Positions 24,340 to 37,200 of a DNA stretch of 64,000 nucleotides are shown in pieces (the stretch's first letter is position 1; each line of letters starts with the position of its first letter). Location of the stretch: assembly GCA_013398295.1 (NCBI GenBank), contig VZSF01001063.1:310001-374000 (forward strand), given 5' to 3'. The notes beneath the pieces are model-generated. The model was given only the letters and a program-made list of their open reading frames with translations. It did no database searches and was not told the origin of the DNA. This DNA is from Chionis minor (lineage: Eukaryota; Chordata; Aves; Charadriiformes; Chionididae). The translations under genes and the position numbers were made by a program.

Positions 24340-26329
24340 TGAAATCATCAAACTGTTCTTAAATGGAAAATCTGGGCTCTCTGCCAATTACACAATGTGT
24401 TTCAGGTGCACTGTAAATAGGAACAATAAAAGGTGCAGGGAAAAGAATCTGAAATGTTAAATCTCAGATACACGAGAATATTATTTGATGATGTTACTTT
24501 GAAAGGAAATCTTGGGTACCTTCCAAATTTCTTCGATGTGGAAATAGGTTTAAAATTTTGCTTCTGTAAAAAAGTTGTAAAAATCTAATTATCCCTTTAA
24601 AAATTTTGATTACATTAACCCCCAAAAGGAGAAGAGCCAAAAAATCCAGGAAACCCACATGGGACTTCCCTTTCACCAGTCTTTTCTACATGGGAGATGC
24701 TTGGAGACTATGGTGAAATATAACAACACTGAATTCTATGATATAGCAATAAAAAGCTAAACCCACACCCAGAGTTATAATTTTGGATTGCAGGAGGCCA
24801 GTGGTGAGGCCGGGCTCACTGAAGTCAGAGCAGGAGTTTGATATATATTTCAGAGGAAAAATCCGGCCATCCCAGCACCTTGTTCTGTGTCCCAGGGAAC
24901 AAATGATGGCCAAGTCCATTTTAGGCACTGAAGTTGGAGTAGGGAAAATTGGCATCAGCTGGTTAAAGACCAGACTTACTTGGATTCACCTTGTGGCTCT
25001 AGAACTTTAGTCGTAGACAAGAGTTTTCTTCTAAGTGTAGGGACCAGAAGAGGGATGCAAATTGGTCCATCATCCATACAATTAGAAGGACAATGGGAAA
25101 TTATCTGCTTTCTTTGGGAAAAATGCTGTGCTTACGTGTTTTATTTCAACAGAAAGTGAGACACAGTGCATGGGACCCCTTAAGCATGGTCAGAAACCAG
25201 TTGTCTGGGGACTCTTTCAGCCTATGGCTGCACAAATAAATAGGACGAGTGGTGGCCCATCCTCTGACCTCGAAGCCCTGCACAGCTCAGCTCACACTGC
25301 TCATGTCTCACTCTCTTCTCCCCTAGGAGAAGGTGGGCTCGTCCCCACTGCCTTTGGGGAGCAGTGGCTGGCCTGTGCACTCAGGCAGCGCTGCTTGGCA
25401 AGGGCCAGACTCTGGAGACAGTGGGAAGGGTTAAACAGTATGGATCTCGTGGAGCAGTGCTTAAACATGTCCTAAGCCTGTTTAGTTTACTAGTATAGAT
25501 GTAGCCTTGGAGACCAGAGACCAGATGCTGTGCATCTGCTGCACTCCCTGTAAGATCAGCCCTGATTATTTCCACACCCCATATCTACAGGGAAGGCCCG
25601 TAATAAAGCAGTAATCACTTTCCTCCCATCCTCACCTGAACCACAAGCCAGATCTTCATTTCAGTAACCCTTGGATAAATCAATAATCCTTCTATGTGAC
25701 TGAAATCAGACACGCGATCTTTGTGTTACTGTTTCTTTTGGGTCTGATCCTGACAGTATTCTCTGTGGTTAGCAGGAACAGGATCATAGCTGTTATCAAT
25801 GGCAGTTTGTTTTTCATTTGATGCTGGCAATTATCAAGCTATCTGAACAATGTTTGCGAGACGCCATTTCTTTTAATAGAAGGAGAAAGTGGGGACACCC
25901 TTGGTGCTGTCATTTTACCGGGATATAGAATATCAGCCTACTTCCACATGACATCCCCTCCCCATAATTGTTTCTATTTTCACTTCTGTGCCTAAACTGA
26001 TAGCAGTTCATGGTGAAGAAGCGAGAAAATAAGTACCGCACTTTTCTTCCACTTTTATAATGTATTTTTGGAGCTCGTACATACTATGGCAACTTAAAAT
26101 GAACGAAGTTAAAGCGATACCAGAGCACAGCTGCAGGGCTGAACTTGCAGGACTAAGTAGGACTTTGACTGCTATTGCCACTGTACTGATATTCTGGGGG
26201 TTTTGGTACAGATCTAAGAGCCAGAAACAGAATCTGCAGGTCTGTCATGATTGTAGAAGAGTAGTGTAGAATAATATCTGAAAGAAGTCCAAGGAAACAA
26301 GAAAGTCAGAATGGGGAGTGGGTAGGCAC
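24340..26329. other. Noncoding stretch
   Basis: No gene is established. A plus-strand open frame of 115 codons (25128-25475) in moderately GC-rich sequence shows no domain. A minus-strand acceptor/donor pair around 24984-25040 encloses a short open segment of the kind expected by chance. An ATGCAAAT octamer lies at 25055-25062. Confidence 0.4.
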
Positions 26330-26526
26330 CGGATCACCTCTGCCTACTGGAGTTGTTCAAGATTCTTTCTCCTCCAGATCAAGGGAGGTCATTATCTAGG
26401 CTGAATACTGGTTAATCTAATACAGGGTGAATACAAGCAGCTCTGGGTGGCCCTGCTTGTGCTGGGGCTTTGGACCAGATGACCTCCAGAGGTCTCTTCC
26501 AACCTCAACCATTCTGTCATTCTGTG
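26330..26526 (+). mobile_element. CR1 LINE 3' end, decayed
   Basis: The final 100 bases carry the CR1 3' UTR landmarks in order: 'ggccctgcttgtgctggggc', 'ttggaccagatgacctccag', 'ggtctcttccaacctcaacc', and a terminal ATTCTGTCATTCTGTGA octamer pair. Upstream, 'ctggagttgttcaagatt' matches the end of ORF2 ('ttggaggttttcaagat'). The middle is rearranged. It belongs to a different and older subfamily than the copy at 6946. Confidence 0.9.
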
Positions 26527-27044
26527 AACCTAAGGCAGCACCTGTTCAGGGGGGTTTGAAAAAGCTTTAAGTAGTTTAAAGCACTACAAAAGCAGCAGGT
26601 TGAAGTATATATCTCTCCTCTGATGGATGGGGCTGAAATTTCTTTCCTCTCTGATCCCTCTGGTTAGGTGAGAATGATTTTACTCCTCTTTGATTAACAC
26701 CACCATCTCCAATAACATTCAAATACTGTGAAAATGCAACTGAAACTCATGGGTGATGCTGACTCCACTAAATTCATCAGACAAACTCTCTATGATTTTA
26801 CTGGGACTGAAATTTGTATTCTTTGTTGAATGAATGATTTTTCATTCAATGATGATTCTTGCACTTACGATAGACACAAGCAGGTATGCAGGAAGCCCTT
26901 CTTGAGATCACGCCTAAACCGATGTGCTGTAGAACAGCTTTGAAAATTAAATACTCACAGCAAACTCTGCAATTTATTGCAGATGAATCCAGCAGCAAAG
27001 ACAAACAGTATATAGATTGATAAGGATGCATAACTCTTCCTATA
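26527..27044. other. AT-rich noncoding stretch
   Basis: No gene or repeat is recognised. Confidence 0.45.
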
Positions 27045-27079
27045 CATATATATATATATATACTTATATATATAAGTAT
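27045..27079. repeat. (AT)n microsatellite with palindrome
   Basis: An alternating AT tract is interrupted by 'acttatatatataagt', which is itself palindromic. It is prone to hairpin or cruciform formation. Confidence 0.9.
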
Positions 27080-28682
27080 CAGGAACTTTATTACAATGCA
27101 AATCTAGTTCCCTTTTAAGTTTCCCAGAATGGTTTGAGTAAAACTAGCCACAGGAAACACAACCAATTTAGATCTTAAATAGTTCATGTTTGAAGACAGA
27201 TATAACCAAAGATCAGACTTTTCATAGGTACCATAAGCATCCAAAGCTACAGCATAGTTAAAAACAACAACAAAAAAATTTAGAACCATCTTCCAGTTAC
27301 TTGGGCTTAGATAAAAGCCATCTATGGGAGCAGTCTAGTTTAATCAGCGTACAGCTGGTCTAATGGCACCATCCTTCTTAACTATTGTATCCAAACTCTT
27401 CTTCTGGAGAATAAGAACCTGGGGGTCAGACAACTTAAGCCTCAGTTGGTGAAATTTTTGTCCTACTGATTTCAGGGTTCAGATCTGGCTAGCTTAAAAA
27501 AAGTAAAATACAGCATATCAAGCAAACAAAAGATAACTCAAGAAAGAGTGGTCTGTACTGGCTAGCAAAGAAAGCCACACTGAAAAAATCCAGAGGCAAG
27601 CTGTAGATCATCCATACTGGATGACCACTGAGGTCTGAAAAACTAATATCACTATTTGAGGCTATCTAAATACAACCAGTAATAATATAAGCTTGTTAAA
27701 ATCTGTCCTGTTTTTAAAGTTGGACACAGAGATATATCTAAAATCCACGGTTAATAAGATTTGAATTTCTTTTTCTTTCAATCAAACAAAAGTATCTTAC
27801 TGCTAAAAAGAAAAAAGAGAATTGGGAAAAATTCAAAGTGCATTTTCCCTGTGCTTCAGGTGTCTTTTTTCCTTTAGTGATTTACCAAAACCAAAATGAT
27901 TTAACCACTTCACTGTTCCTGAAACCCAACTGGAGCTTGTTGCCCTCCAGAAAAGCACAGGAGAAATCCGGAAAGTCCCCTGAGGTCTTAAACTCCCTGC
28001 TTGTCCTTGAACAATCAGGCTACCAAGTTATATTCCTCCAAGTAACTGATCATCTGGCATGAAAGCTGTGCAAAGACCACTTGATGGCTTAGGTCTATGT
28101 CCATGACAAGAAGACAGTCTGACTTCCTGCTGCTCCAAGCTGCTGCAAGAGGCATGTGAGAGCTGCGTATTCCCCTGCTGTAGTTATTTATTCTCTTCCT
28201 ATAGACAAAGAATGTCTTCCACAAGAAAAAAAAAAAAGCAACAGAGAGACAACAGTCAAAGTTCATGGTGCAAAATGCAACTAAGCCAAGGGAGCCTTGT
28301 AAAATAAAATAAAGCACAGCAACACTGAGACCACATCTTCCCAGATACTGCAGCGAGCCATAAAAGCTTAACTTCAGGTTCAAAACAGGTAAGACCGAGA
28401 GTAATGTCAAGAAAACTACTGGGAGATACTGGTGGTGAAGGTACCTCTCTGTAGCCACTGAATGACTTACTGTCATCATCATTCTTCATCAGAAATCTTC
28501 AAGAAAGTCTGATTTTTTTGCTAAGATTTTAAAACTCTGTGTTCTTCAAAGGAAGGCGCATTCTTTATCATGTGTCCTAGAGACTAGATCAAATGGCACT
28601 TACTTTCTTGAAACAACTAAAGCAAAAACAGTCAGGCTTATGTGGATGGTGTTACTGTTATTTAATACTCTGGTTTAGAGCA
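27080..28682. other. AT-rich noncoding stretch, minus-strand open frame
   Basis: A 155-codon minus-strand open frame (28015-28482) lies here. It is hydrophobic because it reads through A/G-rich plus-strand DNA, has a poly-F run from an A12 tract at 28227-28238, and shows no recognisable family. I regard it as chance. An ATGCAAAT octamer lies at 27096-27103. Confidence 0.4.
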
Positions 28683-29180
28683 TAATTCATAGACTTTAGG
28701 GTCAGTAGACCAATTGTGATTCAATCAGGCAACTGTTCAGCTACGGGGCCACCATGGTATCTGTTAAAACAGAATATGCATCAAACTGGCCAGTTTTAAT
28801 GGGGAAAGGCAGAAGCAATCCTAAAAGAACCTGTGCCTAGTTTTTATCATTGTGTTTGACTGCATTAACATAGAACATAAAATTTGCCCAGATATTTCTT
28901 ACATCAAGCCCATACCTTTCAAAGAAGTTATGGCATCTTCTCTTGAAAGCTATCCGACCTTCCCTTCAAAATTTGTAGCAGTAGAAAATTCAATTCATTT
29001 CTTGATGCCTTGTTTCAAAGGCTAATTATTCCTACTGTTAAAAATTGTATCTTTCTAGATCTTTGCTCCTTAAATTAAGCACGTCTGTTCTTCAGGTAAC
29101 CTCCTGTCCAAATGCATACTTACACTGTGACAAAATCACCCCTTACCCTTCACTTTGGGAAGCTACCCAGGTTGAGCTTC
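28683..29180 (-). mobile_element. Ancient CR1-like LINE 3' region, antisense
   Basis: Several landmarks of the old amniote CR1 3' region appear in the right order when read on the plus strand as the reverse of the element. They are 'ttcatagactttagggtcag' (28687-28706), 'cattaacatagaacataaaa', 'ttacatcaagcccatacc', 'cttgaaagctatccga', 'caaaggctaattattcct', and 'actgttaaaaattgtatctt' (29033-29052). These correspond to the copies widespread in turtles and birds, with the 3' end of the element at the left. About 100 bases (28760-28860) align poorly and may be an insertion or decay. No open frame is kept. Confidence 0.65.
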
Positions 29181-30534
29181 TCTGCAGCCACCACCTCTCC
29201 CCAACAGATCCAAATTACCTTGTGGCTTGCTCTTTGTTTTGGGGTTTTTTTTACGTGATTTGAGAAAAGAAATAATACTGCAAAGATAGTCTTTATGATA
29301 AGTATCCCGAAGTATTTACATCCAGGGGTTTTGTTTGTTTTTTCCACTCTGAGCACCTGCTGAGCCAGTTATCCACTGTGATGCTCCCCTTCCTTTTGTA
29401 GATTTGCTCGTATTATTCTTTTATGCTACTGGTTTTTTAGGCATGGGAAAAACAACCTCTCTTCCCCCAAAATCACTGACACATGACAGGTTTGTGCTAT
29501 CAATTTGAGTATCCAGGGTCAGGTGGCAAGACGTTGCAAGTGGAAGGCCTTTAAGTCTGCAGTATGCTTCTTACCCCAGACTGACAGATCTCGAGCTTCA
29601 CCTTCAAGGCCCTTGTGCTCTTCTTGCCTGAGGGCTGCTGCGGGCAGCGGTTGTACCTTAGTATATATGTGAATCTATTAATGTGGTTACACCCGTGTGG
29701 TAGAGGTCCTGTCGTCACCTCCACACAACTCAACCCCAGCCCCTCCATGGTGCCGGCTGGGGTGCCGTACTGGAGCTCCCTTGCCTGGCCAGACCTCCGG
29801 GGTGTGCATCCACCCATGGACAAGGGCGACAGAAGCCTCCTGCACGTGGGGGATAGTCGCAGCGAGGAAGAAAAAAAAATGTCATCATGCATGTTGGCGC
29901 ATAGCATTTTATGGCAGAGCTTGTCACATTTTACTGCTTATATATGAACATCCTCACCACATCACATCAACAAAACAAGATATATTTACTTCCCCATATC
30001 CTACATGAATAACCCTCTGGCTAAAATACACACTCATCCTTAAAATACATTGCAAAATACATCTGATTTCCTTTAGAAGTGCTTCTTTGAAGGTCTGATT
30101 TTTGACACAGCGTGTTTCACTGGTGTAAACATGTTAATAGCTCGAATGTCAAAAAGTTTATTGATTTTAATTCTTGAGATAGAAAAAATAAATAAAAGTT
30201 CTGTTTTGTGCTCTAGGTAAATAAATCAGCATTGTGTTTGTACTTTGCAGGCAGTGAACCATGCTTTATGTTAAACTCTTCCTACAAATATAGGAACGTG
30301 AACAAAGCTTAGTAGTGGAGAGAATACACAAATTACCTCCAGCCTTTTAGAGGCACAGTAGAGGCTTCAAACACTGGAAGATACATGACTAATGCATCAA
30401 GAAAACCCTGTTTCAAAATAATGATGCCAAGCTTTGTGCTAACTAGTGTAACATTAGATAATATTCTTCGAAGCATAACAGGGTAAGACACTGCTTGTTC
30501 ATGTTACTCCTCAAGGAAATTTCTAAACTGGGGG
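29181..30534. other. Noncoding stretch
   Basis: No gene is supported. The segment 29620-29870 is less AT-rich and opens overlapping frames on both strands, which is typical of chance. Confidence 0.4.
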
Positions 30535-30605
30535 TACACACACAGGCGCGCACACATGCATACTCACATATATGCTTATATATGTGTATATGTATGTATA
30601 TATTT
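30535..30605. repeat. CA/TA/TG compound microsatellite
   Basis: An ACAC run is followed by GCGCACACATGCA and then by alternating ATAT and GTAT units. It is alternating purine/pyrimidine over about 70 bp, so a candidate Z-DNA or hairpin-forming tract. Confidence 0.85.
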
Positions 30606-33600
30606 AGGCAGATGCTTCTGCAAACAAAACAAAAAATTACTGGCTATATGGCCCTTACCTTCCTCCCACTATGAATGGTCTTTTCGTTAGTCCACTGAAT
30701 AACCATTCGTCATGGGCTTTACTGTACCATGAAGTTATGATTAATATTATGGCTCATGTACAGCGGGTTGAAAGACCACATTCATTTTCAAAGTCACGTT
30801 GCATTGATTAGAATTCACTGCAGGTTATTCAAATAACGATCCTCTCTTTTCCCAGGAGAATCTCCGTCTGATTTTTCTTTATCCTCATTAAAGATCCCAG
30901 GTGCAGACAAAGCTTTACATGCTTCTAATTTGCATTATCCTTGGGAAGGAGGTAATTCACATGCCTTCAGTATATAGCACTTGTTTTTGTAGTTTGCTCT
31001 TTCCTATCTGTCTATTTAAATAAATCAAGAAATTTAGCCTTTATAAACCCTCTGACAATAGAAAATGCCAAATTTTATTATGCTTAGTAATGAGCACATG
31101 TATTCTGAAATATCAGTTATAATTCAGATTAAGTGAAACAATTTTTTTCTTTGCTCCTCATCACGTTTTACTTAAAATACAATCTCTGCTCACTCTCCCA
31201 GTGACGGGAGAAGGTGAATTTTTAAAGCAAAGATATAGATTTCATATCAGCCTTTGACTGATGTAAGAATATCCCTCAGCAAACAGTCTGTGGAAAATCA
31301 TTGGCAGGATTTGATAGTCTTTTTCCTTTTTGCTGTTCGTGTATAGAACAGTGAAAGTACATAACATCTATAATTGCTTGGTGGAACTTAACAGCCCTAT
31401 TAACCCCCAAAATGCAGCACTTGCATGGGTTTCACATCTGGTTTCTGAGGCATAAGTTGTGTGGGCCTATGTTTTGCAACAAAATAATCCGTCTTGGACT
31501 ATTTTTATCGCGAGCCTTTGTGTAATGAGTTTAGCCTGAAGCAGACTGACAGCATTGTTGACATTTCATTGAGTTTCCATCCTCAAGAGAGAGGAAATTT
31601 TAGCTAATTAAATAATGTTATAGTGTCTTAGAAACTACAAAGGCAACGGAAAACCACACAGCAGTCATACTGTATTTGTTAAGATCACTTGTGTATTCCT
31701 GAGGTTTTATTATGCAAAAGTCATTCTTCTAACAGTCTTTAAAGCAAGTCATACATTAGATAAGCTTTTCATAACTCGGCCTTGATAATAATATTTGTAA
31801 ACTGGTTTATGTATGTATGAAATGAAGCCAAACGGGGAAAAAAGCTATTGGAGAAATACTGAAACAATTATTACTTTTCATCATTTCATCACAAATGGCC
31901 AGACAGTGTTACCTGTGTGTTCTGCGGGCAGAGAGGCAGCAAAGACCTTTTCTCTGTTCCTTTGTGGCTACCCAGGGAGCAAAGCTCCTCCTCCACAGCA
32001 AGGGGACAAGGGAAAAGGGCAGGGAAAAGATGGGGCCAGGATTATTGCAAGGTTGGTTAGTGTGCTGCAGGTCCCTTTGGGGTGGCAGGCAGTAATTCTG
32101 GGGAAGGATGCAGGTGGTGGAGCCAGCAGGTTTCTCTCATCCCTGGACGATCATCCCAGCAGGATGCAGGAGATGCTGCCTGTCCCCTTCTGACACCGCA
32201 TGTGGTTTCTGTGGGTGATCAGCTGCTGACCAGAGAGCAGCCACCTCAAATTAAATCGAAGCAACGGGCAAATAGTATCCATCATGAAAGCCTTGAGGTG
32301 CCTTCCCCGGCTTTCCACCAACTCTTCCTCCCCTGGACTCCAGCTGTCCCCAAAAACGGGTGTCAGCCCTGGTGTCCTCAGGACTCGTGGCAGTGGTAGG
32401 TTTGGTGAAGCACCAAGAGCACACCAGCGCACAAGGAAGCACAAAGTCTCACCGTGGGCTTGGGCGAACAGGTAACCCACTGCTGGAACACACCCTCACC
32501 CTACCCAGAGCTCCTGACTGTCAGAGGAAGAAGAGCAAAAGAATAAAACTGCTGCTGAGCTCAGTGTTTCGGCCTGATTTACCCAGGCATGCTTGCACAC
32601 CACAATGAGAAAATTGCAGAAAATTTGAGCAGTTCAGTCTAATCAGGACAGCAGGCCAAATCGCTCCTCTCAGCTCTGTCCTAGTGGGTGGCACAGCAGA
32701 CGGGCGACCGGACACTAGTTCAGCTCGCAATTTCTACGGAAAATGAAATAAATTAATTGCACTCTTCCCTATGTGCAAAAAAGTGAGTCCTTTGTTTTAA
32801 ACAGCTTTACTTCTGGGGAGTGGAGGACCCCCACCTTCAACCTCTTGTCTTGCTGCACACCCAGCATCTGTGATTACCCTGGACGGTGTTGCACTGGTGG
32901 GTGCTCAGGAAGTGTGTTGGTATAATAACAGTCTCAGGCTGCCTGCCATACCAGGAAGAAAATAATGTATTTCTATACGAATTATTTAATTTCTTTTTCA
33001 AGATGTCACTGTTTCCCTGATAAGTGACCATTTATATATCTTGTTTCATGACTTAAAGCAATTCATTGTATTGTGGACTAAAGTGCAAAATACAGGAAAT
33101 ATGTCGATGAGGAAGCAAACAGCTTTCTTCGCATTTTCTTTTCGCATACAGGGTGCTATTTGCTGGTAATTTAAACTAGTAGCCACTACGATGTGTCCTT
33201 CTAAGTTTGCAGCTCATGATAAGGAGATTTTATATTTGCATAACACCTTTCATCCTGGAAGAGCGAAGCACTTAAAAAAAATTAATTTAGCATTATAATC
33301 TCCCAGCAGTGGCGATTCACCCCCCGTGCTGGCAGTGAAGAGCAACTCTGACACTGAGAATCAGAGACACCAGCCAGTGCTAAAGCACTCTGGGACCCAG
33401 AAGGGCTGCTCATTCCCCTGATGGGGTGTCTGCGCACCCCTGTCCCCGCAGGCATCGGGGTGGGTGTGCTGAGGAGGGATCCCCATGTTGTCATCTCCCT
33501 CCAAGTGGACCTTGGGTCTTTTCGTGCACGTGGCAGCAAGCTGAGGTTCCAGCTGCACAGAGGCAGAGAGGAGAGCACACCGTGAGCCCCCCCAAAATCT

Positions 33601-33610
33601 TTATTCTCCC
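30606..33610. other. Noncoding stretch
   Basis: No established gene is present. POU octamers lie at 30928-30935 and 33234-33241. The block 31900-32740 is GC-richer and opens several contradictory frames of up to 126 codons without domains. The segment 30690-31660 is unique AT-rich sequence of the kind that often proves conserved. Confidence 0.35.
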
Positions 33611-34260
33611 ATTAAGCCTCAGGGAGTCTGAAAGATTTTATTAGTCTTAATTACATTTTGCCTGGGATCATGAGGTCGGTGGGCTCGGCGAGCTTTTGTT
33701 TTTAAGAACCTAACTTGCTTGCCAGGCGAGTTTTCCCAAGCTCTCATTTTATTGTGGTTTCCAGCAGGGGATCTTGTTTCAAGGGACATGATCAAAGTAA
33801 AGGACATTTCTTCTGGGACTTATTTTACATAGATTAGATCTCATTATGCAACTTGCTCTTTAGTCTATATTCTTTTTATAAGCTTCTGGCTATATGAATG
33901 ATTTTTACATAGTAAAGTGTGAATTTATTATAACGAATACACTTTCTGAGTGAAAGGGAGGCAAAATACAGAATGGTGTAATACATTTAAGCTCCCTTAT
34001 CAACAACAAATTTTGGCATTGCAGCAGTTTAATCTTATCTCAAACAAGGTTGCTGCACACTAATTTCCATGCAAATTTTCAGCTGCCTTTTATTTCAGTT
34101 TTAAATAAAATTAAAAAAAATATTTGCTGGAATTGTGTTAAATTTTACATTTCCTTCCTACATGTATTTTTTAAGCCTCCTTCAAAGGCATGCATGATTT
34201 TTTAAGGTTTTGAGATCTGCACTTTATTAAGTCATTACAACTTGACACCTTGAGAGTGCC
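33611..34260. promoter_or_regulatory. Regulatory-looking unique AT-rich segment
   Basis: The block starts near 'agtcttaattacattttg' and includes an ATGCAAAT octamer at 34069-34076, several TAAT cores and almost no simple repeats. This is inference from composition only; it could equally be ordinary desert. Confidence 0.2.
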
Positions 34261-37200
34261 ACTGAGGTGGGAATTTGTGATAATGTCTGGTAGCTGCTCT
34301 TTCCGAGTTCAAAATGTTCTGGATTAGACCTGTTGGACAATCTCTAATAAGACCAAAAACTGAAGAAATTAAAAGTTAGCACAGAACAGATCTTAGCATA
34401 TGTAGGAATTCCTTTCCAGTGTTGTTAGGCTTTAGAAGCTTGCAGAAGTGGGAAACTTTGTTAAAAGCCTCATTTTAATAGCACACAAATAAGAACAGAA
34501 TTTTCATTTTATACTTCTGTATTGTGTATCTATCTACAGTTCAATTTAATCTGAAGTTTGGATCAATGCATGAAAAGAATATGTGTGCTCATCCGATATT
34601 TATGTAAAGTACTTGATTTTATTTGCTGAATCTCCTCATGTGAGTAAGCAGGTACGTTTTTATTATCTCATAATTTCACCTGATTTAGAGCTAAAATTAT
34701 CAAGTGGATGAGAATTCAATTGTCAAATGGGAAAGTTGTGTGGATTTGGCTGTTGGTTGAGTTTTACAGCAACATAACCTCACCTTTCAAGTCATTTATT
34801 TGACAAGGTTTCTCACTGCAAGCGATGAAGTTAGAAATAAATTCAGTCATTTAGACTCCTTCTCTATTATATCACATAAGTGAAAAGAAATAAAAAAGCT
34901 TTTTTCATCTGTCAAAGACAAAATTTAGCTGAACTTGCTTCTGTCAAGTCACTAAAATTAGTCATTGAGCTAGAAGAGGTGTAAGCAGTCTCAAGATCTG
35001 TCCTCATAATTGTTTGCGAAATTTGACACAGCTAAAAGTTTTGCTTCTCCTTAGGCTGAAATACAGAGGGCAAATTAGAGCAGAATACCTGGAGAGTTTG
35101 CACTCCTGTTGATGCTGTAGTCAAGAAGCTTCATGCTTCACGGGGAATGGGATTTTCACAAGTATTCAGCCTCCACCTCCCTCTTGACCCACTGTATGCG
35201 CTGCATGATAGAGCCACCATGAGCACTTAAAAACCTACACTTGTTTTTGTAGGGACTGCTGCCCTATAGCAAATATCTGCACCAGACATCTACTGATTGT
35301 ATGCAGTATGTATCCACTATTCTTCCCCAAATCTGGTTAATTTTGGTATGAAACACATGCAAAAGCTTGTGTACAAAGGGGTTAAATTCATACCAATGTA
35401 CCTAATTGCAATCTTATTTACAGCCCGTAAGCAGCTATTATATGTTTTTTCCAGGTTATGATTCACAGTTTATGCATCTTTAGTTTATCATGGCATAAGG
35501 CAGAGTCTCAGGAAAGGAATGTTTTTCAGTTAAATGGTTAATTAAGACTTGGAGATTTTTTTTTTTTTTTTCTGATCAATGCAAGTCAAATTCTCAGTGC
35601 AAGTGGTTGAATCATCTTCAGAACTCTGATCATAATTAAACCACAAGGAGGCTGTTATGATTAAACGTGGGAAGCTGAAAATATGTGAACCATAACAAAG
35701 GATCTGAATTCACTACCAGCTTTGCATAAAATGCAGTTTCAGATTTTTTTTTATCTTAGTATGAAAAAAGCTTTCATCCTGGACCTTCCCCTTTTTTTCA
35801 GTATTTCTTTCAAATTCAGTTACATTTCTCATAATTAATAATGCACAGGTAACTGTTATCTGACTTTCCTAATTTGTAGAAACTCCCTATATCCTTTGTC
35901 CAAGCAATAATCTTCTTTTTATTTTTTATTAAAAATACAGAATTCTAATGGATATGCTTAGCCTTTAACAGTTACACTTACTGTATTGGTAAGTAAATAT
36001 TTCTCCAAATGACTTCTTCACAGCTGTATAATCCATACATCGTCTTGGTAGTCTACAATAAATTTCTAAAATCTATATTCTTTATTGTGTTCTAATTCTT
36101 TATTGCTACAATAATTTCTGCTTCTGTCTTTCTAATTAGACTATATAGCTTTTACAGAATAGCTTTTACGCAGGATATTTGTTTTTCTGTTCATGTAATT
36201 TAATCTTGAATACTTGTAATCACAGCACATGCGTATCTAAAAAGGACCAAATTCTGTTGTCTCGCCTTGGCAAAATTCTCTTTTTAAAACAATGAGTAGG
36301 AAATACAGGATTGTGTGAACAATTATCCGAAGCAATGTCTATTTCTAAAGCAAAAAAATCCCCAAAGGTGGCTAATACTGAATTCTTACGGTTAGATCAA
36401 CATTTCTAACTTTGAGAAATTCAGAGTTGCAGACTTAATCAAGTCTGCATGAGACGTTGCGCCACGTCTGAAGCAGGACATCGGCATCTCCAAAGCAGGA
36501 GTGATTAAATCTCTCTCTGCTAACAGCAACACCAAAAAGGGCAGGTTGGAAGACATCCCCTCTGTGTGCACAGCCAGAAGAGAAAAGATCCTCTCCATTC
36601 CCTGCTTCCCATCCCAGCTGGAAAGGGATGGGAGTGCATAGTCTCTGGTGGCTTGTGGTAACCAGCAAAGCCCAGAACCAGGCAGTGAAGTGCTGGCCTA
36701 AGGTCTCCACGCAGTGGCTTCCAGTGGGAGTATTAGAATCATAAGAAGCAGGCAGGGAGGGGAATACCTTAGACAAGAGAAAATGCTGCAGGGAGGGAGA
36801 TGTCTGAAACCCCATCTACGTTTTTGAGTCAGGTGCTTCATTTCGGTCCTTCTTTCCATACCTGAGTAAGACCCACATTCATGGCCCGGAATCCCTTCCA
36901 GGGAAGTGGTGTCTCTGTCGCTTTTCAGACGGTGGCACAGGCTTTGCCTGCAGAAATGACTGACGAAGGAGGACTGCAGAAGAGCACCCTGATGCTCAGT
37001 GCACCGGCCTGAGGAGAAGGTGACCTAGGTTTGACGTCCTCTTTTTGCTCTTTCTACCTCCGTTGCAGAAGCTTCCTTTTTGTTGAAGCTAAACCATCAA
37101 ATAGAAAGGACTGAAAATTTCCCTGACTCAAAATAAGGACCAGAGAAGACAGGCCATGACTGTCTAAGAGCATCTACCTGCATAAAGGTAGGTGCTTCAG

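Noticed and set aside
24984..25040. Minus-strand acceptor and GTAAGT donor with 17 open codons
   Set aside because: So short that openness carries little information. It serves as an example of how often such pairs occur by chance.
28015..28482. 155-codon hydrophobic minus-strand frame that could suggest a membrane protein
   Set aside because: The hydrophobicity comes from reading A/G-rich DNA in antisense, including a poly-A tract giving poly-F. There is no family match or splice context.
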